Shown: positions 35,136 through 44,333 of the stretch, one piece after another | How positions within the stretch are numbered: position 1 is the first letter of the stretch | Layout: every line of letters starts with the position of its first letter | The notes under the pieces: model-generated | Told to the model about the DNA's origin: nothing | The model's database searches: none | Seen by the model: only the letters and a program-made list of their open reading frames with translations | Program-made: the position numbers and the translations under genes | Source of the DNA: Clostridia bacterium | Lineage (GTDB): Bacteria > Bacillota > Clostridia > Oscillospirales > CAG-272 | Direction: 5' to 3' | Length of the DNA stretch: 64,000 nt | Assembly (NCBI GenBank): GCA_017464565.1 | Contig: JAFTZH010000029.1 | Coordinates: 1 to 64,000 of the forward strand

Positions 35136-35175
35136 AAATTACGTTCGGTTATCGCACACAATCGAGGTTGATTAT

Positions 35176-35952
35176 ATGTTGGAGCTTGGAAAATTATTAA
35201 AAGGAAAATTACACGAAAATTTGGTTGGCACGCATATCTCTATGACTGATTCCATATCGTCCGAGATACTGGGTCAGCTTGGGTACGATTTTATATGGAT
35301 AGACAGCGAACATTCCGAAAACGGATATACCTCTATCCGCAATCATCTTACGGCGGTGAACGCGGGAGGGACGCCCGCCGTCGTCAGAATATCGAGAAAC
35401 GATTACAATCACGTAAAGCGTATTCTGGAGATGGGACCGCAGGGCGTTGTGTTCCCTATGGTCAATACCGCGGAGGAAGCGGAGGCTGTGGTAAGGTACG
35501 TGTCATATCCGCCGCGAGGCATAAGGGGCTTTGGACCCTTGCGCGCGGTGAGATACGGGCTTGACGACCTTGGCGACTATATAGCCGAGATTGACGGAGC
35601 GCTTTCCTGTTTTATTCAGATAGAAAGCCTTGAGGCTGTGGAAAATCTTGAGGAGATAGTGAAAATAGACCGCATCGACGGATATATTTTCGGTCCCTGC
35701 GACCTGTCGGGAACGGTCGGGGAGCTGAATATGGTGTTCAATGAAACGACGCAGTCACATATAAGGCGTGCGATAGATATTTTGAAGAGGAATAACAAGC
35801 CTATCGGAATATCCCTCGGAACCACCGATATAAAAATACAGCGCTTTTGGCACGACCTCGGAATAAACATACTGTCGGTCGGAACCGACTACGATTATAT
35901 TCTTCGGGGAGCAAAGAAAAATCTCGAACAGGTCAGAAGCTTTATGAGGTAA
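35176..35952 (+). CDS. HpcH/HpaI-family aldolase (2-keto-3-deoxy-sugar-acid aldolase type)
   Basis: 258 residues. Class II aldolases of this family cleave 2-keto-3-deoxy acids such as 2-keto-3-deoxy-L-rhamnonate to pyruvate and an aldehyde. 'FIWIDSEHSENGY' carries the catalytic His region, 'VVFPMVNTAEEAEAVVRYVSYPP' is followed by 'RGIRGFGP', and metal ligands Glu and Asp are in 'IQIESLEA' and 'GPCDLSGT'. It lies 3 bases before araD, so the two are co-transcribed and probably act in one deoxy-sugar or pentose route. Exact substrate uncertain. Confidence 0.85.
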   Translation: MLELGKLLKGKLHENLVGTHISMTDSISSEILGQLGYDFIWIDSEHSENGYTSIRNHLTAVNAGGTPAVVRISRNDYNHVKRILEMGPQGVVFPMVNTAEEAEAVVRYVSYPPRGIRGFGPLRAVRYGLDDLGDYIAEIDGALSCFIQIESLEAVENLEEIVKIDRIDGYIFGPCDLSGTVGELNMVFNETTQSHIRRAIDILKRNNKPIGISLGTTDIKIQRFWHDLGINILSVGTDYDYILRGAKKNLEQVRSFMR

Positions 35953-35955
35953 GAT

Positions 35956-36648
35956 ATGTTGGAGGAGCTTAAAGAGAGAGTCTTTTTGGAAAATCTCAAG
36001 CTTGTGAAAAACGGGCTCGTCGTGCTGACGTGGGGGAACGTCTCCGCAATTGACAGGGCACGCGGTCTTGTCGTAATCAAGCCGAGCGGAGTGGATTATT
36101 CGGTTATGAAGGCAGAGGATATGGTGGTCGTCGATATGAACGGCAATACGGTTGAGGGAGATCTCAGACCGTCTACCGACCTTCCGACTCATCTGTATCT
36201 TTATCGGGCGTTTCCCGAAATAGGAGGCGTGGTACATACTCATTCGGTGAACGCGTCGGTTTGGGCGCAGGCGGGGCGTGATATTCCCGCTTACGGAACT
36301 ACGCACGCAGACGTCTTTTACGGAACTATACCTTGTACGAGACCGCTTACCGAGGAAGAAGTTGAGAATGCCTACGAGTATAATACGGGCAAGGTTATAG
36401 CGGGGTGCTTTTCGGAGAGGGATTATCTTGCAACGCCTGCGGCGATAGTGAAAAACCACGGTCCGTTTGTATGGGGAGTTACTCCCGAGAAGGCGGTGGA
36501 GAACGCGGTTACGCTCGAGAGCGTTGCCGAAATGGCTCTCAAAACCGAATTTATCGGCGGAGCAGAAAATGTTGTACCGCAATATTTGCTTGACAAGCAT
36601 TATTTCAGAAAGCACGGAAAACACGCATATTACGGGCAGGAAAAATGA
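35956..36648 (+). CDS. araD: L-ribulose-5-phosphate 4-epimerase
   Basis: 230 residues, full length. Converts L-ribulose 5-phosphate to D-xylulose 5-phosphate. 'TWGNVSAID', 'IKPSGVDY', the zinc His pair in 'VVHTHSVNASVWAQ', 'GTTHADVFYGTIPCTRPLTEEE' split motif, and C-terminal 'DKHYFRKHGKHAYYGQ' are the AraD pattern and separate it from fuculose/rhamnulose aldolases. araA and araB are not in the window. Last gene of the AraC-aldolase-araD group; the repeat region E follows. Confidence 0.92.
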   Translation: MLEELKERVFLENLKLVKNGLVVLTWGNVSAIDRARGLVVIKPSGVDYSVMKAEDMVVVDMNGNTVEGDLRPSTDLPTHLYLYRAFPEIGGVVHTHSVNASVWAQAGRDIPAYGTTHADVFYGTIPCTRPLTEEEVENAYEYNTGKVIAGCFSERDYLATPAAIVKNHGPFVWGVTPEKAVENAVTLESVAEMALKTEFIGGAENVVPQYLLDKHYFRKHGKHAYYGQEK

Positions 36649-36677
36649 AGACCATTCGTGTTCTTCACTCCGTAGAA

Positions 36678-36855
36678 GTTAGTTTGTTTTTTATGTTTTT
36701 ATGTTCATTTTTTGCTGCACGGCAAAAAACGAACCAAAAAAGCGTGCCAAGGGCACTCCCTTGACACGCTTCTTCGCATTTAGGTCGCAGACCTAAATAG
36801 CACTTCATTGTTGTGTAACAAGAAGTGAACATAAAAACATAAAAAACAAACTAAC
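36678..36855. repeat. 178-bp cruciform element with perfect 30-bp terminal inverted repeats
   Basis: Bases 36678-36707 and 36826-36855 are perfect reverse complements over 30 bases. Between them sit four more stems: 36708-36715/36722-36729 (8 bp), 36740-36753/36758-36771 (13 of 14 pairs), 36778-36786/36790-36798 (9 bp perfect), and 36801-36806/36822-36827 with an inner 5-bp helix; the last shares two bases with the outer stem. The unit folds into a multibranched, cloverleaf-like shape, but is not a tRNA. It abuts copy E of the dispersed repeat family. No ORF of note inside. Confidence 0.8.
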
Positions 36856-37030
36856 TAATCTTTTTGTAGGAAGTAAAACGAACACTTAATGCAAAACCCA
36901 AGCTTTAAAGTTTTTGAAGAGGGGTTAGGGGAGAAACTTTTGCAAAAGTTTCTCCCCTGAAAATCCATACATAAACTAACTTTACTGTGGGGGTTAGTGG
37001 GAGGGACTTTTTGAAAAAAGTCCCTCCCAC
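36856..37030. repeat. Composite inverted-repeat element, copy E (right arm, two terminal hairpins)
   Basis: Starts with TAATCTTTTTGTAGGAAGTAAAAC, as in the right arm of copy D, then CCCAAGCTTTAAAGTTTTTGAAGAGGGGT and hairpin 36927-36958 (AGGGGAGAAAC / GTTTCTCCCCT). A second arm fragment and hairpin follow at 36997-37030 (GTGGGAGGGAC / GTCCCTCCCAC). The left arm is missing or replaced by the cruciform at 36678-36855. Lies at the convergent junction of araD and the glycosidase-like gene. Confidence 0.7.
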
Positions 37031-37051
37031 ATAAAACAAATACAAAAATAA

Positions 37052-38974
37052 CTAACTTTGAAAATATCCTTTGTCAGACAAATAATCAAGATAATAGACC
37101 AAAGCCCAATCCTGATCGTTTGCCCACGGGTCTCGGTAAGAGGCGGGATTTCCATTGACCTTAAGAGGGAACAACGTGGCGCAGGTCGCTCTTCCGTCGG
37201 GCGTGAACTGACAGAGCTGACCGCGCAGAGCATCCTCCGCCATATCAAAATACTCACCTTTACCCGACGCTTTGGCGTAATCGTAAAAGGCGTTTGCGCT
37301 GAGTACACTCCAATAGTGAGGGAAGGTGTCGCCGTAAAGTCGGCGCTTTCCGAACCAAAAGCCGTCCCAGTGCCTTATAGCGCACATATACAGATGGTAA
37401 TTCGGCTGTATACCGCTGAAAAGAGACGCGGTGGCAAGCTGTTTTTCGGCTTCCGCAAGATACCGTTCCTCTTTCGTCAGAAAATACATCTGCAAAAGGA
37501 ACTCGGCGGCGGGAGCGACGATGCTCTGCTCGTAGCTTACCTCGTGCGCGGGGTAGTCGGAGGCGTTAGCGATAATTATTTCGGCGTGCTCTCTGAAATA
37601 CGATATCATCTCTTGCTTTCGGTCCTCATATCCCGCCTTGCCGAGCAGAGATATCATTTTAACTATCGGTATCGTAAACGCGTAGAAATTTTTGCCGCCG
37701 AGACGGTAATATTCTCTCAATATATTGTAAGCGTCAAAGAGATATTTTTTATCTCCCTCAAGCTCGTAAAGCTCAAGGAAAAATCTCGTGGGCCACGGAT
37801 AATTGTAAAGGCGGACCTTCGAGTTTTCATAGCCGACGTCGTTACTTACCGTGCCCGTGCTCTCGTCGTATATCTCTCGCTTGAAAAAGGTTACGAACTT
37901 CATCAGCTTCTCGTGAAGATAACCGTATTTTTCTTTTGACAGCTTTTTGCCGTAATGCTTTAGATAAAGCAGAATCAGCAGAGGCATAGCTATTCTTTCG
38001 CGTGAGGAATTTATATCGCGTCTGCGGAAGTCGTAAACGGGCGTGTTTTCCTCGTTGTCATACGAAAGAAAGGCTCCGTCGAGCGAGCTGCCCTCGCAGT
38101 TGAACTGCTGACGCTCCGCCAAAAAAACGCATCTTGCCCGAACTATCTCGTCAAAGCCCTCGGATACGTAATATACGCAGGACGCCGTTTTTCCGTTTGC
38201 CTTGAAAATCAAGTTATGCTCTCCGAGCACGTCCGAACGGGGATTTACCGTGATGACGCTTCCGTTTTGCTCAAACGGAACAGATATGCCGTCAAGTATT
38301 GCCGAGACCGAATACAGCTCGCTTGCGGCGACCGAGGCGCTGACGCGTATATCTTCTCCCTTGAAATAGGTAAAGTGCGAAGAGGTAACGGTTATAAAAT
38401 TCTTTTCTTTCGCAATTATACCGAGGAAATCTTCCTTGCCCTCGTGCCAGAAAAATTTCATTCTTACGGTATAGCTTTGCTTTGGCATAAGGTGAACGAA
38501 GGGCGGGTGAAGAATAAAATCTCCGCGGTCGTTGCTCTTGTTCTCGCGCTCTATGCTGTACGCCGCAAGCTCTCCCTCACAAAGAAGCATTCCGAGATGA
38601 GGGGCGTCTCCCCCCATACGAAGTCCCATAATATACGACGAGCTTCCGCACGTGTTCAGATGTGCGTGGCAGCGCTGCGTCATACATATCGACGCCTTGC
38701 CATAGCTGTCGTTAAAGGGAACGTATATTCCAAGAGCGCCTTTTTGGAGCAGAAGATCGTAATCGTTTTCGTTTGAAAAAGTAACGCAAAGCTCAAGATA
38801 TTCGTTGCCGAGAGTTACCGAGCGGCGTATCTTTACGTCTCCGGGGGCTATCGTGTCTCCGAGCTTGTGCGTACTTTCTATCCAATTCATTCCGTGCTTA
38901 TCGTCGGGATGAACGATACTGCTCAGCTTATTTTCTCTTTCTTCGAGCAGAAAGGATTTTGATTGCATAGTCAT
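37052..38974 (-). CDS. Large cytosolic protein, putative six-hairpin glycosidase
   Basis: 640 residues, no signal peptide; AGGAAAC precedes the ATG. Residues about 1-270 are beta-rich ('VKIRRSVTLGNEYLELCVTFSNEN'), residues about 300-640 are helical with recurring hairpin ends ('YPWPTRFFLELYELEGDKKYLFDAYNIL', 'HWDGFWFGKRRLYGDTFPHYWSVLSANAFY' split by region), the layout of (alpha/alpha)6-barrel glycosidases and lyases. I cannot assign a GH or PL family or catalytic residues. It is 22 bases downstream of a solute-binding protein gene, so it may degrade the imported oligosaccharide. Confidence 0.62.
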   Translation of the reverse strand: MTMQSKSFLLEERENKLSSIVHPDDKHGMNWIESTHKLGDTIAPGDVKIRRSVTLGNEYLELCVTFSNENDYDLLLQKGALGIYVPFNDSYGKASICMTQRCHAHLNTCGSSSYIMGLRMGGDAPHLGMLLCEGELAAYSIERENKSNDRGDFILHPPFVHLMPKQSYTVRMKFFWHEGKEDFLGIIAKEKNFITVTSSHFTYFKGEDIRVSASVAASELYSVSAILDGISVPFEQNGSVITVNPRSDVLGEHNLIFKANGKTASCVYYVSEGFDEIVRARCVFLAERQQFNCEGSSLDGAFLSYDNEENTPVYDFRRRDINSSRERIAMPLLILLYLKHYGKKLSKEKYGYLHEKLMKFVTFFKREIYDESTGTVSNDVGYENSKVRLYNYPWPTRFFLELYELEGDKKYLFDAYNILREYYRLGGKNFYAFTIPIVKMISLLGKAGYEDRKQEMISYFREHAEIIIANASDYPAHEVSYEQSIVAPAAEFLLQMYFLTKEERYLAEAEKQLATASLFSGIQPNYHLYMCAIRHWDGFWFGKRRLYGDTFPHYWSVLSANAFYDYAKASGKGEYFDMAEDALRGQLCQFTPDGRATCATLFPLKVNGNPASYRDPWANDQDWALVYYLDYLSDKGYFQS

Positions 38975-38996
38975 TTTTGTTTCCTCGTAAAACGGT

Positions 38997-40463
38997 TTAG
39001 TCCATTTCCAGATATTTGTCTATCAGATTTGCGAGAAGGTCGGTGGCGTTCTTTTCTTTCGTTTTCCAGCTTGATGAGAAATTATAGTTTCCGAATCTTA
39101 TGTTGTCTATCATAGAACCGATATCTTTTATGACACTGCTGTAAACGAAGCCAAAGTTAAAGCTTATTTTTTCTCTCGCGAGCTTTATCATTTCGAGCGA
39201 GTCGTTATCCTGAGAATTCTGCATCTGAAGGACTATCGAGAAATATTCAGGAGTTACGTAGTCATAGCTTGCCGCGCCGAGCGCTTCAAGAATCAAGCCC
39301 GATTCCTCCGCGCTTGCCGCGTTCGCGGGAATGGTGAAGACGGTCAGAGTCTCGTAAATGTGAGTATAGTAGTCCTCCTGCGCGCTGTCGTACATAGGAT
39401 AAGGAACGACACCGTAGTTGACAGAATAGGAATTGCGGAGCTTTATGATATCCGAAAGAGTAACGAACTGCATAAGCGCTCTGCCCTCGCCAAAGGTGGT
39501 CATAGGATCGAATGTGTCGTCGTCATTCTCTGTGGAGCCGTTTTTGAAGTAAGCGGTGTTCTGATCGGTCATAAACGCCTGGAACTGATCGAATATGTCA
39601 ATCGTTCTGGCGCTGTTGTAGGTTATTTCGGGATATCCCATACTGTCCTTTGATACGAGCTTCATATCAAACGAGGTGTTCAGACCGCGGAGCATAGCGC
39701 CTCCTCCGACGAGACCGAAGGTATCTCCGCCGTCAACGAGGTCATCGTTGTGAGTATCCTGATAGGGGAATTTTTCAAGCATCGTGTCCATAGCCTCAAG
39801 CGTCCAGCTCTTGTTCCTTACTGCGTCGTAGGGAAGCTCTATGTTGTTTTGCGCGCAGAGCTCCTTGTTGAATATAACGACGTTCATATTTTCAAGCAGG
39901 GTAGGACCCGCGTCTCCGACGGTGAAGTAGAGGCGGTCGTTTATGGTCATATTGTCAACGAAGCCGTCGAACCACCAAGCGTTCTCGAAGTTCAGATTTT
40001 TGTTGGCGTTGAGGTCAAGAAAATATCCCTCGGTTACGTATTGGCATATCTGGTTCTGCGCTCCGCAGATGATATCGTATTCACAGGTGTCTCCGCCCAT
40101 TACCGAGTTGTATATCTTGTCCTTGTAATTTGCGCGCTCCGACCAGATACCCTTGCTCGTAACGGTATTGAGAGTAACGTTGTAGCGGTTTTTAATGGCA
40201 ACGTTTCTGTCAAAGACGAATTGGCTGATGGGGGACGAGGTGTCGCCCTCGTTATCCAGCTCGTATTTGAATTCCTCTCTTGTAAGAATAGTTATCGTTC
40301 TTCCCGCGAAGTCGTAGTCGGGCAGGGAGTCAAGACTTACTTTTTCGTCAGCGGCTTTTGTGGAAGCGGTAGTCGAGCCTTCTTCCTCTTCGTTCTTTTT
40401 ACAGGAAACCAAAGCGGAAAAAAGCAAAAGAAGCGCGAGAGTCAAAGCGATTATTTTTTTCAT
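38997..40463 (-). CDS. Extracellular solute-binding lipoprotein
   Basis: 488 residues from ATG 40463, 8 bases after AGGAG; the ATG at 40469 is too close to it. Lipobox 'FSALVSC' and an acidic linker with 'STTASTKAADE'. Body of a family-1 sugar-binding protein: 'GRTITILTREEF', 'YDIICGAQNQICQYVTEGYFLDLNAN', 'VVIFNKELC', 'FGEGRALMQFVTLSD', 'NYGVVPYPMYDSAQEDYYTHI'. It resembles the protein at 28664 in layout, not closely in sequence. No transporter genes adjoin it. Downstream of an AraC gene and upstream of the glycosidase-like gene, all on the minus strand. Confidence 0.84.
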   Translation of the reverse strand: MKKIIALTLALLLLFSALVSCKKNEEEEGSTTASTKAADEKVSLDSLPDYDFAGRTITILTREEFKYELDNEGDTSSPISQFVFDRNVAIKNRYNVTLNTVTSKGIWSERANYKDKIYNSVMGGDTCEYDIICGAQNQICQYVTEGYFLDLNANKNLNFENAWWFDGFVDNMTINDRLYFTVGDAGPTLLENMNVVIFNKELCAQNNIELPYDAVRNKSWTLEAMDTMLEKFPYQDTHNDDLVDGGDTFGLVGGGAMLRGLNTSFDMKLVSKDSMGYPEITYNSARTIDIFDQFQAFMTDQNTAYFKNGSTENDDDTFDPMTTFGEGRALMQFVTLSDIIKLRNSYSVNYGVVPYPMYDSAQEDYYTHIYETLTVFTIPANAASAEESGLILEALGAASYDYVTPEYFSIVLQMQNSQDNDSLEMIKLAREKISFNFGFVYSSVIKDIGSMIDNIRFGNYNFSSSWKTKEKNATDLLANLIDKYLEMD

Positions 40464-40539
40464 AATCATATCTCCTTTACTTTAATTTATTTTATTGTAA
40501 CACCTTTTATCGGCGTTTTCTTCTTAAATAAAAACGGGA

Positions 40540-41457
40540 TTATTCCACTTTTTTGCTATATGAGGCGCGTTCTTTTCTGAATGCGCCGGGAGATATTCCG
40601 TTTTTTTGCTTGAAAAAAGCGTTGAAATAATATTCGTTTTCAAAGCCTACGGCGGAGCTTACGTCCGCGAGCGAGAGGTCGGTCGAGAGCAGAAGCTCCT
40701 TCGCCCTCTCGTTTTTTTGATTGTGAATATATTTCAGGACGGTCGTGTTCATATACTCCGCAAACAGGCGATTAAGCTGTTTATAGCTTATATGGACGTG
40801 ATTCGATACATCAAGAGCGGTTATAGGAACGTCGAGATTGTCGTTTATAAATCTTATCGAGCTTCGTACCCTCTGGTCGATATTTTGCTGCGGAAGCTCG
40901 CATTTCTCAAGAGATTTATATACCGGCTTTTGCTGACGACAGAGACGGTATATTATATTGAAGAGAAAATTGCGGATTATTATCGGCGTGAGCTGTGAAG
41001 GAAAATCAAGCTCGGCTACGATATTCATAAAGACGTCCTTGATATCGGGAGGAATAAGACTTATAAAGGGCTCGTCCGCGCGGAGAAAGGCGTTGAGCGA
41101 TTCGTCAGCGCTCTCGTTTTTTTGCGGAAGCTCGTAAGCCAAGGAAAATCGCAGAGTATTCTCGTCGCTTACCGTTTTTTTGTGAGGAGTGTTCGGCGGG
41201 AAGAAAATGAAATGATTTTTATCTATAATAAAAATGTCTTTTTCCTTAAGAACGTATTCCGCTCTGCCTTCAAAGTAAAAATGCATCTCGTAAAAATTGT
41301 GATGATGCTCCCTTGCTTCGCAGTCGTTTGATTTCAGAAGCGGGTGGCTTGATTTAAACCATAATATCTTGAACGGAAACGGCTCGGAGATATCGGGAAA
41401 GAGCATTTTGCCAAGCGCTTTTGACTGCTTGGCGGATATTTGAAGAAAGGATTCCAT
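40540..41457 (-). CDS. AraC-family transcriptional regulator
   Basis: 305 residues. N-terminal cupin with 'EHHHNFYEMHFYFEGRAEYVL' and 'NHFIFFPPNTPHKK'; C-terminal DNA-binding domain with 'ITALDVSNHVHISYKQLNRLFAEYM' and 'LSLADVSSAVGFENEYYFNAFFKQ' split motifs, ending 'GISPGAFRK'. Own promoter at 41482-41510. Likely activates the solute-binding protein and glycosidase-like genes 76 bases downstream, whose own promoter looks weak, as expected for an activated unit. Confidence 0.9.
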   Translation of the reverse strand: MESFLQISAKQSKALGKMLFPDISEPFPFKILWFKSSHPLLKSNDCEAREHHHNFYEMHFYFEGRAEYVLKEKDIFIIDKNHFIFFPPNTPHKKTVSDENTLRFSLAYELPQKNESADESLNAFLRADEPFISLIPPDIKDVFMNIVAELDFPSQLTPIIIRNFLFNIIYRLCRQQKPVYKSLEKCELPQQNIDQRVRSSIRFINDNLDVPITALDVSNHVHISYKQLNRLFAEYMNTTVLKYIHNQKNERAKELLLSTDLSLADVSSAVGFENEYYFNAFFKQKNGISPGAFRKERASYSKKVE

Positions 41458-41481
41458 GTTATACCTCCTCTTGATATGTCA

Positions 41482-41510
41482 ATTATATACTATAACCAAT
41501 ATTTTTTCAA
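41482..41510 (-). promoter_or_regulatory. Sigma-A promoter of the AraC gene at 40540
   Basis: Minus strand TTGAAA (41505-41510), 17-base spacer, TATAAT (41482-41487), followed by GAGGAGG before the ATG. Confidence 0.65.
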
Positions 41511-41623
41511 CATAAAGAAAATTTTATGTCCAAAATTTATAAATATGTCCTACAAACACATTGAAAGAGATACAGTAAGATTTTATAATATGTATGTAAA
41601 CTATCTATAAGGAAGGGCAGACG

Positions 41624-43258
41624 TTATTGGTCGAATTTTTCTTCGTTTATCTCGTCTATTATTTTGCCCGTACCGATGTTTCCCGACATATGAGGCATCT
41701 CGCATTTTTTACCGACGTAAATATCCCGCTTTTCGCCCTGAATTATATTCGATTCAAATATAATATTCCGTCCTCCGTTATGGAAGGCGACGGCGGCGGA
41801 GCAATGAGGCGTAGTCTTTATTATATTGGAACGCATTATGACCGCACCGTACTCGGCGTCCTTCTCCCAGGTTGTGAAATATATCTCGGGATAGCACTCG
41901 TATCTGCCCGAGTTGGGGGTAAGACGGCCTACTGTGGGAGAGGGGGTACACTTGTTGGTGTTTTCCGAGAAGATATTGTCGGAAATTATAATGTTATAGG
42001 GTTGATTTATCCAAGTTCCGCGTCCGCCTCCCATAAAGGTGTTGCCGACTATGGTGATATCCTCGGTGGATTTCTCGACGCTCATAACGCGCGAGCCGTT
42101 CGTTCCGAGGACGGTGTTGCAGCTTACCGTAACGTTTTTGCAGAATTGGGCTATAAAGAACGCGCCCATTCTTGAGCCGGTTATCTGATTTGAGCAGAAG
42201 ACCACGTTGTGAGAACGGTGTATATGCATAGAGTCGCCCGACGCGTTCATTCGGCAGTCGGATACCTTGACGGCGTCGCAGACCGATATATCAAGCGGAC
42301 CCTTACCCGTTCCCGCTCCTTGAGGAGCGTAAAGATTGTGGTGAACGGTAAAGAGATTTCTGAAAAGCTTACATTCGCCGCGGACTGCGGAGAAATGAGA
42401 TATCGGCGTACCGTTCGGGTGCTGTGATATCGTTACGTAGGATAGCTCTCCGCGCTTGACACAGCTCGTTATATAGTAGCAGCAGCCGCGCAGAATTTCG
42501 GGAGGAACGTCTCCGAAGAAGGAGACGGTGTTTGATTCGTTCTCAATAGGAGCGGGCATATTCTCGACGCATATTTCGGCTGACGACGCGGAGAAGCGCA
42601 CGCTTCCCGATATAAGCTCGTCTGGCATATATCTGTATGCGTTTGAGATTTCCTCGGCGGAATGGTGTTCGGGGAAAACTATCCTCTGCCAGAGATATCC
42701 GTAATCCCACATAAATTTACCCGAATTTTCAAAAGAACAGCCCTTTACGTCAACGCTGCGTATAGGATAGCGGGTATCGGTCGCCTCGTCGTAAGCGCCG
42801 TATATACTTATTGCCGCGCCCGCGACGTCAAGGCTGCGTACGTTTTCAAAACGGATATTTTTCGATTCTCCGTCGGGCGTTCTCAAAAGCTCTATTCCCT
42901 TGGTGCAGACGTGCGGCTCCCATATGCTGCTTTTATCGAGGGGATTGTAGACGTAACCGCGGAAGGTGCCGCCGAACCAATAGAAGTCGGACACGTCGGT
43001 TCCGCGGAACATAGAGCGGTGGAGCGTGCTTCCGAGCGAGCGGGGGAATATAAATTCGGCGTTTTGCGCGAATACCGAGCTTCCCGAGGAAAGCGGTATC
43101 GGCTCGGCGTTGTCAATGAGATAGCTTCCCGCCTCGATTATTATTATATTTTCGTCCCCGTCTGCCGATTCAAAGCACCTGCGGAGAGCGTCGTAATCGT
43201 TGCTCTTTCCGTCGGCGGCGGGATTGAAATCCGATAAACGAATAGTTTTTTTAGACAT
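41624..43258 (-). CDS. Right-handed beta-helix protein, cytosolic (GH28/pectate-lyase-like fold)
   Basis: 544 residues, no signal peptide; AAAGGAAA precedes the ATG. 'IRLSDFNPAADGKSNDYDALRRCFESA' is the usual first motif of GH28/pectate-lyase-3 beta-helices (phage tailspike-like as well). Later coils include 'VKVSDCRMNASGDSMHIHRSHNVVF' region and 'ITIVGNTFMGGGRG', with 'GDSMHIH' placed where polygalacturonases have their catalytic Asp-His segment. Probably an intracellular glycosidase acting on imported uronic-acid or similar oligosaccharides; assignment by fold only. Single gene between two AraC genes. Confidence 0.75.
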   Translation of the reverse strand: MSKKTIRLSDFNPAADGKSNDYDALRRCFESADGDENIIIIEAGSYLIDNAEPIPLSSGSSVFAQNAEFIFPRSLGSTLHRSMFRGTDVSDFYWFGGTFRGYVYNPLDKSSIWEPHVCTKGIELLRTPDGESKNIRFENVRSLDVAGAAISIYGAYDEATDTRYPIRSVDVKGCSFENSGKFMWDYGYLWQRIVFPEHHSAEEISNAYRYMPDELISGSVRFSASSAEICVENMPAPIENESNTVSFFGDVPPEILRGCCYYITSCVKRGELSYVTISQHPNGTPISHFSAVRGECKLFRNLFTVHHNLYAPQGAGTGKGPLDISVCDAVKVSDCRMNASGDSMHIHRSHNVVFCSNQITGSRMGAFFIAQFCKNVTVSCNTVLGTNGSRVMSVEKSTEDITIVGNTFMGGGRGTWINQPYNIIISDNIFSENTNKCTPSPTVGRLTPNSGRYECYPEIYFTTWEKDAEYGAVIMRSNIIKTTPHCSAAVAFHNGGRNIIFESNIIQGEKRDIYVGKKCEMPHMSGNIGTGKIIDEINEEKFDQ

Positions 43259-43390
43259 AGCTGTTTCCTTTCAAATGACCTAATGATAGCTTATTCGAGT
43301 TTATTCTAACACAAGGAAAAAATTATTTCTTCCATTATACATATAGTAATTTCCAAATTATTGCTAATCTGCCGCGAAGGAGGAGAGGAT

Positions 43391-44296
43391 ATGTCCGCGC
43401 CCATAGATATTTATAAAATAACCGATAATAAGCTCAATACCTTTTATTTCAGGCGTCAGGAGTATTTTTCAGGTACCGATTTCGACTTCCGCACCTACGA
43501 CGAATATCTCAAGATATTCCGAGTGGTGTCGGGTTCTGCCGTGTGGAAGATAGAAAAGCGGGAGTACAAGCTTGAGCGGGACGACGTATTCATTCTCAAC
43601 AATACCGAAAGACGAGGCTTTATAATAGAGGACGGAGCGGAGAAGCTGGTTATCGAGTACATACAATTTCTGCCGATTATGATGTATCCCAATCAGCAGT
43701 GCGTGATGCCCTTCTTTCTGCGCTACGCGGGCTTTTCAAACAAGCTCTCACGCAGCAGTCCGTACCGCGGGGAGATACTCGGGCTTTTCGACGCGATGAG
43801 GGACGAGTGCGAGCGGAACGACAAATTCAAGAACGAGTGTATATATTCTATCCTGCTGAAAATGCTTATCAGCGTGGGGCGCGAGACGCACGCCGAGAAT
43901 ATCGACGAAAATTCGAGACAGTATTGCAGTGTAAAGAATTACGAGATAATTTCCGAGGCGGTGAGATATATCACGCAGTACCCTTACGAGGATCTTTCAG
44001 AGGACGTTCTGGCGAGAAAATTCTATATAAGCAAATATTATTTCTCGCACCTTTTTAAGTTTTACAACGGAATGAATCTGCTGACCTACGTAAAGACCTG
44101 CAGGGTGAATTACGCGCTCGACCTGATACGGAACAAGAATATGGATATCGCAGACGCGGCGTTCAGCAGCGGTTTCGGAAGTATGTCGGGATTTTACAAA
44201 GCGGTCAAGGACGTTACGGGTATGTCTCCCGGCAAATTCGCAAAGCAAAAGCGCTCCGACGAGGGAACGGGGAATGATTCTTCCACGAGAGAGTAA
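43391..44296 (+). CDS. AraC-family transcriptional regulator
   Basis: 301 residues from ATG 43391, directly after AAGGAGGAGAGG; the upstream ATG at 43361 is rejected for lack of a site. Cupin-like N-terminus ('RVVSGSAVWKIEKREYKLERDD', 'NTERRGFIIEDGA' as separate strands), then 'LSEDVLARKFYISKYYFSHLFKFYNG' and 'MDIADAAFSSGFGSMSGFYKAVKDVTGMSPGKF' in the DNA-binding domain. Divergent from the beta-helix gene at 41624 and upstream of the secreted-protein group, so it could control either. Confidence 0.88.
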   Translation: MSAPIDIYKITDNKLNTFYFRRQEYFSGTDFDFRTYDEYLKIFRVVSGSAVWKIEKREYKLERDDVFILNNTERRGFIIEDGAEKLVIEYIQFLPIMMYPNQQCVMPFFLRYAGFSNKLSRSSPYRGEILGLFDAMRDECERNDKFKNECIYSILLKMLISVGRETHAENIDENSRQYCSVKNYEIISEAVRYITQYPYEDLSEDVLARKFYISKYYFSHLFKFYNGMNLLTYVKTCRVNYALDLIRNKNMDIADAAFSSGFGSMSGFYKAVKDVTGMSPGKFAKQKRSDEGTGNDSSTRE

Positions 44297-44333
44297 CATT
44301 TTTCCAACCTTTTGCAATCTTCTTTTGGATATC

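Noticed and set aside
36678-36855. The cloverleaf-like element as a tRNA or tmRNA
   Set aside because: No T-loop, anticodon arm or CCA-end pattern; the outer stem is 30 bp of A/T-rich perfect palindrome.
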